A DNA stretch of 64,000 nt from Bacteroidota bacterium (GCA_027487835.1 JAIYCU010000044.1:186001-250000), one strand, 5' to 3'. Positions 45,799 to 55,873 are shown, counted from the stretch's first letter. Program-made: numbers and translations. The notes: generated by a model not told the origin, from the sequence alone.

Positions 45799-46884
45799 TT
45801 GAGAATTCATATTCTAACAAATCAGGGCCAATGGGCAAGGGGATTCAATGATTTTTTTCCTCTTTTTAAATGGGAAAAAGCATTAAACCAAGCTGGCTTT
45901 TGGTTTGACTATTTTTATAATCAGGCTCATCCAAAACTTTTCCAATGCGATCAATTGTGGGTGGATTATCGTTATTTTTCTTCATTTTTTGATACTACCG
46001 ATCATAATAAAGAAATTAAACCTGTTATAGATTTTTTGGTTCAGGCCAAAGCGAAAATTGGAAGTTTAGTATTATTTGATACCTCTGATGGAAGTGGCAG
46101 TCAATGTTTAATTTTAACGCAATTTGTTGACTTGCATCTTAAAAAGCAATTGTACAAAGATTTGAATCAATACACCATTGATTGCGGCGACAAAGGTTTT
46201 ATGTGTTGGATTCCAAATGATGCAACCCCTAGTAATATTAAGTATTATACCACAACAAAGGGGCATTTGCATAAGTTCAAGCTTTCCTGGAATATTGGAA
46301 TGGTGGATTATCGATATTTTCCACTTTCTAAGTATTATCCAATTGGTACATCTAAATTGTTTCCTTCAAAATTCAATTTCATAAAAACCACTAACCCTAA
46401 TTCTCAAAGAGATTTACTTACTTCTTACCGCGGCAGTACCTCAAACGATACACGCTATTCCTTTCAACGTGCTGCAATAATTGAGTTTATTAAAAAGTTT
46501 GGTCCGAACCCAAAGATTAAAGCAGGTAAATACATAAAAAAAGAGGCCTATTTGAAAGAAATGAGTCTGTCTCAAATTTCCTTTAGTCCCTTTGGTTGGG
46601 GGGAGGTTTGTTATCGTGACTTTGAAATTTTTTTATCTGGAAGTGTGCTTGTTAAGCCAAATATGGAACACCTTGATACCTACCCCAATTATTATTTTCC
46701 CAATGAAACATATATACCATTGAAATGGGATATGAGTGATTTAAGCGAAGTATTTAATGATTTAGTGACTACTCCAAAATCAGATTTGCAAGCTATAGCT
46801 TCAAGGGGTCAAGAATTATTTATTGAGGCTCAAAGTAGTTCAGATAATTTTGTGAATCATTTTAAAGAGATGTTGAATACATGA
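45799..46884 (+). CDS. Glycosyltransferase-like protein (GT-B, C-terminal Glyco_trans_1_2-like)
   Basis: The 361-residue protein begins at TTG 2 nt after wecE. The C-terminal half has SQISFSPFGWGEVCYRDFEI, then FLSGSVLVKPNMEHLDTYPN, which is typical of glycosyltransferases of the exostosin-like/GT-B type that match a C-terminal glycosyl-transferase domain only. The N-terminal half is not recognisable. It lies between wecE and wecF, overlapping wecF by 4 nt. Confidence 0.65.
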   Translation: MRIHILTNQGQWARGFNDFFPLFKWEKALNQAGFWFDYFYNQAHPKLFQCDQLWVDYRYFSSFFDTTDHNKEIKPVIDFLVQAKAKIGSLVLFDTSDGSGSQCLILTQFVDLHLKKQLYKDLNQYTIDCGDKGFMCWIPNDATPSNIKYYTTTKGHLHKFKLSWNIGMVDYRYFPLSKYYPIGTSKLFPSKFNFIKTTNPNSQRDLLTSYRGSTSNDTRYSFQRAAIIEFIKKFGPNPKIKAGKYIKKEAYLKEMSLSQISFSPFGWGEVCYRDFEIFLSGSVLVKPNMEHLDTYPNYYFPNETYIPLKWDMSDLSEVFNDLVTTPKSDLQAIASRGQELFIEAQSSSDNFVNHFKEMLNT

Positions 46885-47960
46885 GCAATCCGTATATTGT
46901 TCATATAATGGTGGGTGATAAATTCACCCTACCTTTAATAGATGAATTGAATAAATTGTTCAAAACTCAACAGCATCATTTTTTAGTTTTGGGTCAAGCT
47001 AATAATTCAAAGGCACAAAATGAAAATGTTTCTTTTTTAAAATCGCCATTTAGAAGCAATGTTTTTCAGAATTTAACAACCGTAGCAAAGCAATTTTATA
47101 AGGCAGAATTGATTGTGATGCATGGATTGCCTGTCTTACATTATTTTATACTTTTTCCATTTGCCCTAAAGAAAATGGCATGGATTATTTATGGTGGAAC
47201 TGACTTATACTTGTATAGTGGGGATACCCTAAATAGTAAAACTATTTGGTTGAACCGATTAAGGAAATTCATATTGAAAAGAGTAAAAATTCACCTTACG
47301 CACATAGAAGGTGATTCTAAATTGGCAAATAATTTCTATCAATCAAAAGCAAAGTTTATCTATCATCCTGTCTATTTAAGCAATGTTATTGAATTACCAC
47401 ATAAACCAGTTGTAAATAATAAAATTAGTTCAAAAAAATTAAATGTATTACTGGGTCATTCAACTGACCCTAGTAATCATCACCTTGAAATATTTGAATG
47501 GTTAAAGGGCATGGATAATATCCAAATTTATTGTCCACTTTCGTATGGTTCTTACAATGCACACAAAGAAAAGGTGAAGCAAAATGGGCTTGAGTTATTT
47601 GGGGAGCGGTTTATTGCTATTGAGCATTTTATGCAGTTTGAAGAATATAAAGCATTTCTGGAAACTATAGACATAGCTGTTTTTAACCATAAACGACAAG
47701 AGGCTATGGGAGTTACTTTAACTTTGCTTTCTTTGGGGAAAGAAGTATATGTAAACAGCAGCACTACTTCATTCCAAAGTTTTAAAAAACGTGGCTTCCA
47801 ACTATTTGATAATACACTTTTGCAAACTGAAAAGTATAACTTAGCTACCCGAAATATTTCTGCTAATTCTAGTTTATTGAAAAATTATTATAGCAAACAA
47901 GTTTGGGAAACACAATGGAAACAAGTTTATAATATTAACTGGATTGACGAATTCGCATAA
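46881..47960 (+). CDS. wecF: dTDP-Fuc4NAc: lipid-linked acceptor transferase (WecF, GT56)
   Basis: The 359-residue protein resembles E. coli WecF along its length, for example YIVHIMVGDKFTLPLIDEL at the start, LNVLLGHSTDPSNHHLEIF, IYCPLSYGSYNAHKEKVKQN and VFNHKRQEAMGVTLTLLSLG. WecF adds Fuc4NAc to the ECA lipid III precursor. Here the acceptor is unknown, because no WecG-like ManNAcA transferase is seen. It sits 1.1 kb after wecE, with a GT-like gene between, and overlaps wzx. Confidence 0.85.
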   Translation: MSNPYIVHIMVGDKFTLPLIDELNKLFKTQQHHFLVLGQANNSKAQNENVSFLKSPFRSNVFQNLTTVAKQFYKAELIVMHGLPVLHYFILFPFALKKMAWIIYGGTDLYLYSGDTLNSKTIWLNRLRKFILKRVKIHLTHIEGDSKLANNFYQSKAKFIYHPVYLSNVIELPHKPVVNNKISSKKLNVLLGHSTDPSNHHLEIFEWLKGMDNIQIYCPLSYGSYNAHKEKVKQNGLELFGERFIAIEHFMQFEEYKAFLETIDIAVFNHKRQEAMGVTLTLLSLGKEVYVNSSTTSFQSFKKRGFQLFDNTLLQTEKYNLATRNISANSSLLKNYYSKQVWETQWKQVYNINWIDEFA

Positions 47961-49374
47961 AGAAAAAACCATTAAGGGGCTAAAATGGTCTGGTATTGGT
48001 CAAGTAATAAAACAAGTGGCTAATATTGGCATTGGCATCTGGTTAGCACGTTTACTTTCTCCAGTAGAGTTTGGATTGCTTGGAATGATAACTGTTTTTA
48101 CTGGCTTTATGCAATTGTTTAATGACTTTGGTTTTGGAGCGGCAGTAATTCAAAAAGAAAAGGTGGATAATAAAGATCTAAACAGTGTGTTTTGGTTCAA
48201 TTTATTTACTGGGATTACTTTTTTTTTGATATTGTTTTTTCTAGGAAAATGGATAGCTATTTTTTATGACAATGTGCAATTGGAAGCTATCGTACAATGG
48301 GTTGCACTTATCTTTATTTTGCAAGCACTTACCTATGTTCAGCAAACTTTGTTTAGGAAACAATTAGATTTTAAAACTATATTTTTAGTTGAACTCATGA
48401 GTTTACTTGCCGGAGGTTCAACTGGAATAATAATGGCATATAATGGATTTGGTGTATATAGTTTAATTGCTCAACTGCTGATGAATAGTTTAGTAAGTGT
48501 TATTACATTATGGTTTTTTTCAACATGGCGACCAGCATTTGAGTTTTCATTTGAACGCATTAAAGCAATGTTAGGATATAGTTTACCTTTAATGGGTTCG
48601 AGTGCTTTGGGATATATTTTGGGGAATTTGGATAAATTATTAATTGGAAAGTTTTTAGGAAACCAAAGTTTGGGATTGTATTCACGCGCTTATTCTTTGA
48701 TGGTCTTTCCAGTAAGTCAAATTAGTGGGGTTATTTCGCAGGTTATGTTTCCATCCTTGGCTCAAATTCAACATGATAAGCCGAGAATAAAGGAGATCTA
48801 TTTAAAGATGAATAGAGTAATAAGTTTTGTAACTTTCCCAATGATGGGTTTGGCTTTTCTTTTGGCTGAACCTTTTGTTTTACTAGTTTTAGGCGAGCAA
48901 TGGCGACCGATAATTCCTTTGTTTAAGATTTTTACTATTGTGGGCGCCTTACAATCGGTTGGTACTTTGATAGGAAATATATATATGGCTTTAGGAGAAA
49001 TGAAATTGTATTTCAGAGTCAATGTGTATTCTGGAATTGTTTTTATTTTAGCTTCAATTATAGGCGTTCAATTTGGAATTTATGGTGTTGCCATTGCATA
49101 TAGTTTGGCTTCTTTTGTAGTAGGTATTCCTCAGTGGATAGTAACAGGCAAGTTGATTAACGTTTCAATACTAGATTATTTTAAGGCATGGTTTATGAGT
49201 TTTATTCTTGCAATTGTTCCTTCTGGTTTGATAGGGTTATTGTTTTTCTTTTTCGGTGTCGAACTACATTTTATTGAAGCGTTATTTACTATTGCCTTGT
49301 TTTTGTTTCTATTTGTAGGGATAAATTGGATTTTTAACCGCAAGTCTTTTTTAATGATTTTAAATATACGATAA
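47944..49374 (+). CDS. wzx: Wzx-like flippase (MOP superfamily)
   Basis: The 476-residue protein begins at TTG and overlaps wecF by 17 nt. It has about twelve to fourteen membrane segments. GLKWSGIGQVIKQVANIGIG near the start and GLLGMITVFTGFMQLFNDFG are typical of polysaccharide flippases (the PST/WzxC branch). It would flip undecaprenyl-linked repeat units for Wzy-type polymerisation, working with the EpsG-like protein and Wza/Wzc. Confidence 0.88.
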   Translation: MTNSHKEKTIKGLKWSGIGQVIKQVANIGIGIWLARLLSPVEFGLLGMITVFTGFMQLFNDFGFGAAVIQKEKVDNKDLNSVFWFNLFTGITFFLILFFLGKWIAIFYDNVQLEAIVQWVALIFILQALTYVQQTLFRKQLDFKTIFLVELMSLLAGGSTGIIMAYNGFGVYSLIAQLLMNSLVSVITLWFFSTWRPAFEFSFERIKAMLGYSLPLMGSSALGYILGNLDKLLIGKFLGNQSLGLYSRAYSLMVFPVSQISGVISQVMFPSLAQIQHDKPRIKEIYLKMNRVISFVTFPMMGLAFLLAEPFVLLVLGEQWRPIIPLFKIFTIVGALQSVGTLIGNIYMALGEMKLYFRVNVYSGIVFILASIIGVQFGIYGVAIAYSLASFVVGIPQWIVTGKLINVSILDYFKAWFMSFILAIVPSGLIGLLFFFFGVELHFIEALFTIALFLFLFVGINWIFNRKSFLMILNIR

Positions 49375-50049
49375 ATGGCAGATTTAAAGCGCGAAAGGTT
49401 TATTAATTTAATGATTTCCGAAATTTTCGAAAATTACTTTTTCCCACAATGTAAAAAGTACTTAAAAGGCAAGCTAATTGATATTGGTTGCGGAGTCAAA
49501 CCTTATAAAACACAATTGTCGTCAATTGTTGAGGAACATATAGGAGTAGATCATGAAGGAACTTCACATGATAAATCTGAAATCAATTTATTTGGTACAG
49601 CTTATTCCATACCAACAGATAATAACACTTTCGACTCTGCCATATGTACGGCAGTGCTCGAGCACTTGGAGGAACCAGAACAGGCAATTAGGGAATGTTA
49701 TCGTGTTCTTAAACCTGGAGGTGTAGCAATTTATTCTGTTCCATTTATTTGGCATCAACATGAAGTTCCGAGAGATTTTTTTAGGTATTCTTCTTATGGG
49801 TTAAAATATTTATTTGAAAAGGTTGGTTTTGAAATTATTGAAATTAAACCTTTGTCGGGATTTGCTGTCACTTTTCTTCAATTACACATTTATATTATTA
49901 ATGGTAAATTCAACAAAGGCATTATTAGAAAATTAAAAGTTTTAGACGCCTATATTTGGTTATGTCATAAAATAGGTTTGTGGTTTAATAAAAGAGACAA
50001 TACTACCGATTGGTCATGGATGTTTGTAGCAACAGTAAGAAAGAATTAA
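49375..50049 (+). CDS. Class I SAM-dependent methyltransferase
   Basis: The 224-residue protein has the SAM motif LIDIGCGVKPYKTQL near 37, acidic loop IGVDHEG, and motif III LKPGGVAIYSVPF near 118. It starts directly after wzx. It may methylate a terminal sugar to stop or cap chain growth. Wzt in this locus has a C-domain that could read such a cap, but the substrate is not shown by the sequence. Confidence 0.85.
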   Translation: MADLKRERFINLMISEIFENYFFPQCKKYLKGKLIDIGCGVKPYKTQLSSIVEEHIGVDHEGTSHDKSEINLFGTAYSIPTDNNTFDSAICTAVLEHLEEPEQAIRECYRVLKPGGVAIYSVPFIWHQHEVPRDFFRYSSYGLKYLFEKVGFEIIEIKPLSGFAVTFLQLHIYIINGKFNKGIIRKLKVLDAYIWLCHKIGLWFNKRDNTTDWSWMFVATVRKN

Positions 50050-50083
50050 TAAGTTAATTGTAAAAGTAGAATTTTAACTTATT
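50048..50083 (+). terminator. Hairpin at the stop codon of the methyltransferase gene
   Basis: AATAAGTTAA (50048-50057) and TTAACTTATT (50074-50083) are exact reverse complements around a 16-nt loop, and the first arm overlaps the stop codon. A short T-rich/A-rich stretch follows rather than a clean U-tract. This is likely the end of the upstream unit, since a 532-nt gap follows. Confidence 0.4.
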
Positions 50084-50581
50084 TAAAAGTAATTTCAAAT
50101 GAAATAGAATAATTTACATTTCATTTTCAAACATATTCTGACATCCCTATCAATCTTTATTAACTGGGTTCCTTTGGACTATAAACATTTAAAATATTTA
50201 ACTAAAGCCTTGATTTTAATGAGTTATTAATTCTAAAAAGTATTTCTTTGTTTAAAATTCAATAAGGGTAAATGCTTGACTTAAATTCCAAAGAAATTTT
50301 TATAAATAATAGAAGTAATGATTGATTTGAAAATTAGCAATTTTTTTATTATTTCAGTTAGACGTGGTAACTTTATATATTTAAATATTTTAAGCACTAA
50401 ATCAATAATTGATAATAATTAAATATTAAATTAAAGCTATGAAATTTACTCTTAATGATTATCTTAATAGAAAGTTGATTTACTTTCTATGTATACAGTT
50501 TTGTATCCAAAAATTAGACAATTGAATTTTTAGGTTAACCATTTTAACGGGAATGTTTTTAGAGATTGTAAGAAATAACAT
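50050..50581. other. 532-nt AT-rich gap before asnB
   Basis: No coding sequence is supported. After the hairpin at 50048-50083 there is a second inverted repeat, AAATGAAAT (50097-50105) with ATTTCATTT (50118-50126). A near-miss -7 box lies in the region around 50245-50255 (TTTCTTTG). The gap probably separates two transcription units (Fuc4NAc block, then the asnB block), but I see no exact promoter. Confidence 0.4.
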
Positions 50582-52600
50582 ATGTGCGGAATTAGCGGAA
50601 TAATAAGTAAGGACAAAATCAATCTTGGTCAAAGGCTAGCGGATATGAATAATCTGGCTAAGCACCGTGGTCCAGATGATGAAGGTTATGTGCTTATCGA
50701 TTCAACTAACAAGAATTTTATTTGCGCAGCTGGTAATGATACACCCCAAGACTCTTGGAATACCTTAACTGGTTATCAACCATCTATCGATATTCAAAAT
50801 TCCAATCAACTTGTAAACTTAGGTTTAGGGCATCGTCGCCTTTCAATTTTAGATTTATCGCCATTTGGACATTTGCCAATGTGCGATAAATCATCCCAAT
50901 ATTGGATAACTTATAATGGGGAAGTTTATAATTATTTGGAAATAAGAAAGGAACTAATTGAATTAGGCTGTCATTTTAAAACTGAGTCCGATACCGAGGT
51001 AATACTTCAAGCGTATATTGTTTGGGGTACTGAATGTGTTGAAAAGTTTGAAGGCATGTTTGCCTTTGCCATTGCAGATTTAAATAAGAATGAAGTATTC
51101 TTGGCTAGAGATGTATTTGGCATTAAACCTTTGTACTACTGGATAAGTCCTAATGGCGATTTTTGTTTTGCAAGCGAAATCAAACAATTTACCGAATTTC
51201 CAGGTTGGAAGGCTCAAATGAATAAGCAAAGAGTATTTGAATATTTATATTACAGCCTAACGGACCATACAGAGGAAACCCTTTTCGAAAATGTATTTCA
51301 AATAAAACCAGCTAACCTGTTGGTTTTAAATTTAGGTGAAACACCTACATGGGTTCAAGGGAAACCAATTCAAACAAAAACTTATTTTCAATTTAAGCCG
51401 GATGCTCCTGAAGAAAATTTTGAAAGCGCTAAGCAAAAATTTAAAGAAAGATTTGAAGAGAGTGTCGATTTGCACTTACGTTCTGATGTGCCAGTTGGTT
51501 CAGCCCTAAGTGGGGGTCTAGATTCAAGTGCAATAGTTTGTGAAATTAATAAAATATTAAAGGCGCAGGGAAAGTCGGAATTACAAAAAACTTTTTCCGC
51601 AATAAATGATAATCCTAATTTTAGTGAAGAAAAGTGGATAGACAAGGTAACTGAGCATACAAATGTCGATGCATATTTTGTTACTCCAACTTCTGAAGAT
51701 GTATTTAAACTTACCCATAAAATCCTTTGGCACATGGATGAACCTTACCAATCGCAGAGCGCATTTTTGGGGTACCATGTTTTTGAGCTTGCGGCAAAAA
51801 ATAATGTGAAAGTTTTATTAAATGGACAAGGTGCAGATGAATATTTAAGTGGATATGGTGAAATTAGGATATTAAGATGGTATTTGTTGTTTAAAAACTT
51901 TGCTTGGTTAAAATTATACAAGGAATTTAAATTTAATTTGGGCATAAAACCTTTAGACTATTTCACTATTATTTTAAGATTTTTTACCTATTCATTTCCC
52001 AAAGGCTGGATTAATTTTTTCAATTCGAAAACTGAAATGTTTAGGCAATATTCGAGAATAATGCCGCCAAATAAATTTGTAAATAAATTCAAACATCCTT
52101 ATTTAAATTATTTATCGAAACGGAAAAATCTTTTAGATTTAATCACATATCAATTGATTTGTTCTCCACTTCCAAGGTACTTGAGGTGGGAAGACCGCAA
52201 TTCTATGGCGAATTCCGTAGAAGCGCGTGTTCCATTTTTGAATAAGAAGTTGGTAAGTTTTACGGCGGGACAGCCATTAGATTTTTTGGATGGAGTTGAT
52301 ACCTCAAAAAAGCTATTAGTAGAATCATTGAAAGAGTTGCTTCCAGAGGCAATTTATAATAGAAAGGATAAAGTAGGATTTATTTCTGCTGAAGAGTTGT
52401 GGGTAAAGGAGGACAAGGACGGAAAATTTGAGGAATTATTTAATGCAAGTATTTCTATTTTAGGTGATTTGGTAAATCCAATTGAGGCTAAAAAATACTA
52501 TTTGAAATTAAAAAGAGATGAAATTCCATTTGATTATCTATATTGGCGCCTGATTTTACTAGGGATATGGATAGAACTATTCAAAATAGAAAGGTCTTAA
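50582..52600 (+). CDS. asnB: AsnB-like glutamine-dependent amidotransferase, copy 1
   Basis: The 672-residue protein has catalytic Cys2 in MCGISGI and the class II glutaminase motifs AKHRGPDDEG, YNGEVYNY and ESDTEVI. The synthetase domain has the ATP-pyrophosphatase loop SGGLDSSA near 311. It is longer than E. coli AsnB by about 120 residues. In polysaccharide loci such proteins often amidate uronic acids. The GalNAcA-type genes at 14-16 kb would supply that substrate, so a uronamide (GalNAcAN) role is a reasonable inference; free asparagine synthesis is the alternative. Confidence 0.85.
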   Translation: MCGISGIISKDKINLGQRLADMNNLAKHRGPDDEGYVLIDSTNKNFICAAGNDTPQDSWNTLTGYQPSIDIQNSNQLVNLGLGHRRLSILDLSPFGHLPMCDKSSQYWITYNGEVYNYLEIRKELIELGCHFKTESDTEVILQAYIVWGTECVEKFEGMFAFAIADLNKNEVFLARDVFGIKPLYYWISPNGDFCFASEIKQFTEFPGWKAQMNKQRVFEYLYYSLTDHTEETLFENVFQIKPANLLVLNLGETPTWVQGKPIQTKTYFQFKPDAPEENFESAKQKFKERFEESVDLHLRSDVPVGSALSGGLDSSAIVCEINKILKAQGKSELQKTFSAINDNPNFSEEKWIDKVTEHTNVDAYFVTPTSEDVFKLTHKILWHMDEPYQSQSAFLGYHVFELAAKNNVKVLLNGQGADEYLSGYGEIRILRWYLLFKNFAWLKLYKEFKFNLGIKPLDYFTIILRFFTYSFPKGWINFFNSKTEMFRQYSRIMPPNKFVNKFKHPYLNYLSKRKNLLDLITYQLICSPLPRYLRWEDRNSMANSVEARVPFLNKKLVSFTAGQPLDFLDGVDTSKKLLVESLKELLPEAIYNRKDKVGFISAEELWVKEDKDGKFEELFNASISILGDLVNPIEAKKYYLKLKRDEIPFDYLYWRLILLGIWIELFKIERS

Positions 52601-53688
52601 TGAAACTTACATTAGTAGCCGGTGCAAGGCCTAATTTCATGAAAATTGCACCACTTATACATGCTTTGCAAGCTCATAATCAAACTAATTCTAAAAAGTT
52701 AGATTATGCCTTGGTTCATACGGGTCAGCATTTTGATGAAAAAATGAGTGAGACCTTTTTTAGAGAATTAAATATTCCGCATCCAGATGTTAATTTGGCT
52801 GGAGGTGGCGGTACGCAGGCCGAACAAACAGCAGCCATTATGGTTGCATTCGAGAAATATTTGCTAGCAAATCCGTGTGATTTGGTTTTGGTCGTTGGGG
52901 ATGTGACTTCTACCTTAGCCTGTTCTATTGTTGCTAAGAAATTACAAATACAGGTTGCTCATGTTGAGGCAGGCATAAGGTCTTTTGACTTGAGTATGCC
53001 AGAAGAAATTAACAGAATGGTAACAGATAGCATTACTGATTATTTTTTTACAACCACTTCTTGGGCGGGGCAAAACCTTCTAAATGTGGGGGTGGCAGCA
53101 AAAAAAATCTATTTTACAGGAAATGTAATGATTGATACCTTGTATAAAAATTTACCAAACTTACGCGAGCCTTACATCTGGAAGGAAGCGACTTTACAGA
53201 ATGGTAATTTTTTAATGATAACCTTGCACAGGCCCTCAAATGTAGATGACAAGGAACAATTAAAAGGGTTGATGGAAGCAATTATTGCACATTCAGGTAA
53301 TTTAAAACTTGTTTTTCCAGTGCATCCGCGCACTCGGAAAATGCTTGCACAAATTGAATTAAATACAGATCGCTTGTATTTAATTGAACCATTAGGTTAT
53401 TTAGAATTTAACTTTTTGGTAAACCACGCCAAAGGTGTTGTTACAGACTCGGGAGGAATTACAGAAGAAACCACAGTTTTGGGAATCCCTTGTATTACCT
53501 TGCGCACAACTACAGAAAGGCCAGAGACAGTTGAGGTTGGCACAAATGAACTAATCGGCAATGATCCAAAAGCTATTCAACCTTACCTAGAACGATTATT
53601 AGCAGGTAAATGGAAGAAAGGAGAGATTCCAGAAAAGTGGGATGGTAAAGCAGCAGAGAGAATAGTAGAAATTTTGGCCTCAATTTGA
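52600..53688 (+). CDS. wecB: Non-hydrolysing UDP-GlcNAc 2-epimerase (WecB)
   Basis: I place the start at the ATG at 52600 (MKLTLVAGARPNFMKIAPL), which shares a base with the asnB stop. The frame could extend to 52543, but that part overlaps asnB. The protein has VHTGQHFDEKMSETFF, VVGDVTSTLACSIVAKK, HVEAGIRSFDLSMPEEINR and TDSGGITEETTVLG, all WecB hallmarks. The product is UDP-ManNAc. No ManNAcA dehydrogenase (WecC) follows; the TviB at 14124 is the only dehydrogenase here. Confidence 0.9.
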   Translation: MKLTLVAGARPNFMKIAPLIHALQAHNQTNSKKLDYALVHTGQHFDEKMSETFFRELNIPHPDVNLAGGGGTQAEQTAAIMVAFEKYLLANPCDLVLVVGDVTSTLACSIVAKKLQIQVAHVEAGIRSFDLSMPEEINRMVTDSITDYFFTTTSWAGQNLLNVGVAAKKIYFTGNVMIDTLYKNLPNLREPYIWKEATLQNGNFLMITLHRPSNVDDKEQLKGLMEAIIAHSGNLKLVFPVHPRTRKMLAQIELNTDRLYLIEPLGYLEFNFLVNHAKGVVTDSGGITEETTVLGIPCITLRTTTERPETVEVGTNELIGNDPKAIQPYLERLLAGKWKKGEIPEKWDGKAAERIVEILASI

Positions 53689-53693
53689 AAGAA

Positions 53694-54791
53694 ATGAAAA
53701 TATTAATAGTTTCGAATGCATTTTCACCAGAGGTTTCGCCAAGGTCCTTCAGAACTACAGAGTTGGCAAAAGAATTTGCACGTCAAGGACACAAAGTCAA
53801 AGTTATAACCCATTTAGCCGATGAGCAAAAGGATATCGCTAATGAATTTGGAATTGAGTTTAAAGATTTAGGAGCCCATAAATGGAAGCCAATTGGAATT
53901 AAAGGTTCTGGTTTGATAAGGTTATGGTTGCGTTTTTGGTCTCGAATGCTTTTATGGTTTTTTGAATATCCAAATGTAGAATTAGTTATTTTATTAAAAC
54001 AGGCATTGAAAGATGAAGGTGGTTATGATTTGTTGATTTCCATTGCTGTTCCTCATCCTGTGCATTGGGGTATAGCAAGACTTAGAAGAAAAAAAGGAGA
54101 TATAGCAAAAATTTGGGTGGCAGATTGTGGCGACCCTTATATGGGGCAAGAAAATGACACTTTTAAGCCTATGTTTTATTTCAAGTTTGTTGAAAAATGG
54201 TTTTGCAAAAAGGCAGATTATTTAGCTGTACCTACAGAAGGGGCAATACAAGCCTATTACCCAGAATTTCACCAAAAAATAAAAGTAATACCCCAAGGGT
54301 TTAAATTTGAAGATATTAAGGTTTTACCTTACCATGGTGAGGCCGAAAAGATAGTTTTCGGTTACGGTGGGATGTTCATACCTGGCAGACGGGACCCTTC
54401 TGAATTTTTAAATTTTTTGTTGCAACAAACTGATTTGAATTATGAATTTCATATCTATACTGCTACACCTCAGTTTGTTCAGGAATTTGCAAATAAATCA
54501 AACGGCAAAATAAAGATTAACACGCCCATTAAGCGAGAGCAATTATTAACCACCTTATCGGCCATGGATTTTGTGGTGAATTTTGAAAATGTAGGAAACA
54601 AGCAAACCCCTAGTAAACTGATTGATTATGCTATCATTGATAAACCAATTTTATCAATAAAAACTGGTGAGTTAAATGAAAATTTAGTTAAGCAGTTTTT
54701 AAGTAAGCGATATGATAGTGCATTCCAAATTGACAACATCGAAAAATATAAAATTGAGAATGTGGTTAGCTCTTTTTTATCCCTCAAGTAG
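53694..54791 (+). CDS. Glycosyltransferase family 4-like (GT-B)
   Basis: I take the ATG at 53694 as the start; a TTG at 53685 would add three residues. The protein has KILIVSNAFSPEVSPRSFRT, an N-terminal GT-B loop, and a donor-side FGYGGMFIPGRRDP with a later FENVGNKQTPSKLIDYAII. This matches the GT4-like enzymes with weak C-terminal conservation. It is the second gene after asnB, 5 nt downstream of wecB. Confidence 0.78.
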   Translation: MKILIVSNAFSPEVSPRSFRTTELAKEFARQGHKVKVITHLADEQKDIANEFGIEFKDLGAHKWKPIGIKGSGLIRLWLRFWSRMLLWFFEYPNVELVILLKQALKDEGGYDLLISIAVPHPVHWGIARLRRKKGDIAKIWVADCGDPYMGQENDTFKPMFYFKFVEKWFCKKADYLAVPTEGAIQAYYPEFHQKIKVIPQGFKFEDIKVLPYHGEAEKIVFGYGGMFIPGRRDPSEFLNFLLQQTDLNYEFHIYTATPQFVQEFANKSNGKIKINTPIKREQLLTTLSAMDFVVNFENVGNKQTPSKLIDYAIIDKPILSIKTGELNENLVKQFLSKRYDSAFQIDNIEKYKIENVVSSFLSLK

Positions 54792-54841
54792 CGCTAGTAA
54801 TTAGGATTTTTGTAAAAGGCAAATAAATAATTATTTTTAAA

Positions 54842-55873
54842 TTGTTAATTAGTATAATTATACCCGCATTCAATGTAGAATTATACATTGAAAGGTGTTT
54901 ACTTTCTTTGGACATGCAAGACATTCCAAAAGAAGACTATGAAATAATTGTAGTCAATGATGGAAGCCCAGACAACTTAGCCGAGATAGTAAAAAAGAAC
55001 CAAGAGAAAATTCCAAACTTAATATTAATTAATCAGGCAAATCAAGGAGTATCTGGTGCGAGAAACAATGCCATTAACATAGCCAAAGGTAAATATATTC
55101 TGCCTATAGATCCTGATGATTATCTTAAGGAGAATTGTTTTAAAGGGATATTGGAAAAGGTAGAGAAATTTAATGCTGACATTGTTTTTCTTAAATATGA
55201 AAAAATTACGGATTCAGGGAAGGTTATATGGGAACCTGATTTTTCTAATTATGAAGAAACTATTCATTCAACATTAAATAGTTTTTTTGTAACAAAAGGT
55301 GAAAATAATGTATTAAGCGACCCAGATAGAAGTTGGGCAATTCTTTACAAGAGGGAGATTGTATCTAAAATGGTTGAGCCTTATCCACTAAAAGTGCCAT
55401 TTCTTGAAGATGCAATTTTTTTGGTAAAATATTTATGTTATACAAATTCAATTGCATTTATTAGTAATGAGTTTTATAAAAGAACTATTCGTGTTGGTTC
55501 TGCTACCAACTCAAATCTTATGTACTCAGAGAAATCGAGAATTGGTTTTGAAATTGGGTTCAAACATTTAATTAGTTTTAAGGAGTTAGTAGGAACTTTA
55601 ATTTTACCAGAGGATAGAAGGCTTTATTTGAACCAGGTAATCATAAAATTCATGGTATTGCATCTCCGAAATGAATTGCAAGCTGGAGATAGAAAAGCAT
55701 TTGAAAATACACTGAAAAATTACAACTTTAAATCTCAGGATCTTAACTTATATGGGGTTAGATATCCATTTAATTTGTTAGGTTCAAGCATTAAGTATTT
55801 TCCTGCTTTTTTCCCATTTGTTATGAAAAACATAGGAAGAGTTAATTTTTTAATAACAAAATTATTTAGTTAG
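54842..55873 (+). CDS. Glycosyltransferase family 2
   Basis: The 343-residue protein begins at TTG (54842). It has LISIIIPAFNVELYIERCL, IIVVNDGSPDN, GVSGARNNAINIAKGKYI and the DPDDYLKENCF metal site. The C-terminal 100 residues are basic/hydrophobic. It follows a 50-nt gap and precedes the (de)acetylase gene. Confidence 0.87.
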   Translation: MLISIIIPAFNVELYIERCLLSLDMQDIPKEDYEIIVVNDGSPDNLAEIVKKNQEKIPNLILINQANQGVSGARNNAINIAKGKYILPIDPDDYLKENCFKGILEKVEKFNADIVFLKYEKITDSGKVIWEPDFSNYEETIHSTLNSFFVTKGENNVLSDPDRSWAILYKREIVSKMVEPYPLKVPFLEDAIFLVKYLCYTNSIAFISNEFYKRTIRVGSATNSNLMYSEKSRIGFEIGFKHLISFKELVGTLILPEDRRLYLNQVIIKFMVLHLRNELQAGDRKAFENTLKNYNFKSQDLNLYGVRYPFNLLGSSIKYFPAFFPFVMKNIGRVNFLITKLFS

